A stretch of 5,094 bases of DNA from Gammaproteobacteria bacterium (GTDB lineage Bacteria; Pseudomonadota; Gammaproteobacteria; Competibacterales; Competibacteraceae): positions 1-5,094 of the forward strand of contig JAIFNF010000048.1 of the NCBI GenBank assembly GCA_020047885.1, in the 5' to 3' direction. The notes beneath the pieces are model-generated. The model did not search any database and was not told where the DNA came from. It saw only the letters and a list, made by a program, of their open reading frames with translations. The position numbers were made by a program, and so were the translations under genes. Numbering within the stretch: the stretch's first letter is position 1; every line of letters begins with the position of its first letter. Of the stretch, positions 4,992 to 5,094 are shown one piece after another.

Positions 4992-5094
4992 ATGAATGCC
5001 TTATTTTGGTTCAAGCTCTACCTGTTGACTATCCCCGTTTTCTTTGCCGTCGACATGATCTGGCTGGGCTATGTGGCCAGGGACTTCTACAAAG
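4992..5094 (+). CDS. DUF2177 family membrane protein, N-terminal part (runs off right edge)
   Basis: The first 34 residues of a membrane protein that matches the start of DUF2177 proteins. It has F-K-L-Y-L-L-T-I-P-V-F-F-A-V-D-M-I-W-L-G, including the characteristic D-M-x-W-L-G, followed by V-A-R-D-F-Y. Residues 7-27 form the first membrane segment. The family has no established biochemical function. The start is secure: a near-perfect AGGAGGT (4979-4985) lies 6 nt before the ATG. It is transcribed away from the DUF2878-DUF6134 operon, and the remainder of the gene lies beyond the window. Confidence 0.85.
   Translation, partial: MNALFWFKLYLLTIPVFFAVDMIWLGYVARDFYK

Overview
The window looks like a piece of a moderately GC-rich proteobacterial chromosome. 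The protein families (a bacterial fructosamine-kinase-like protein, a DUF2878/DUF6134 pair, a DUF2177 membrane protein, a zf-trcl zinc ribbon) are most typical of Gammaproteobacteria. The exact taxon cannot be fixed from the sequence alone. I see no rRNA, tRNA, CRISPR array, complete insertion sequence or phage gene.

Layout. Positions 1-304 (minus) hold the N-terminal third of a fructosamine-kinase family protein that runs off the left edge. Positions 305-605 are non-coding, with a possible plus-strand promoter and a compact set of competing hairpins. Positions 606-2884 are a run of five plus-strand genes: a small ADP-ribosylglycohydrolase; a toxin-antitoxin pair (DUF2281/VapB-like antitoxin overlapping a PIN-domain toxin by 11 nt); and a coupled pair encoding a zinc-ribbon protein and a small HNH protein (ATGA overlap). 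The antitoxin and toxin are A+T-richer than the flanks, which suggests separate acquisition. Positions 2885-3005 separate convergent genes and contain a nested inverted repeat. Positions 3006-4288 (minus) are a two-gene operon: a DUF2878 polytopic membrane protein followed, with an ATGA overlap, by a secreted DUF6134 protein. Positions 4289-4991 are a long divergent spacer with no intact gene that I can support. Its left end holds a signal-peptide-like remnant in frame with DUF2878, and next to it a coding-like open frame without a start. Positions 4992-5094 (plus) begin a DUF2177 membrane protein that runs off the right edge.

How the genes may work together. DUF2878, DUF6134 and DUF2177 are all envelope or secreted proteins arranged divergently, so a shared envelope or lipid-related role is plausible but is inference. 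The antitoxin and toxin form a type II module, probably autoregulated through an inverted repeat just upstream. The zinc-ribbon and HNH genes are almost certainly co-translated, but I know of no established function for the pair. The least-described items are this pair with its adjacent nested inverted repeat, a G7A4 tract that could fuse antitoxin to toxin, and the gene remnants in the right-hand spacer.
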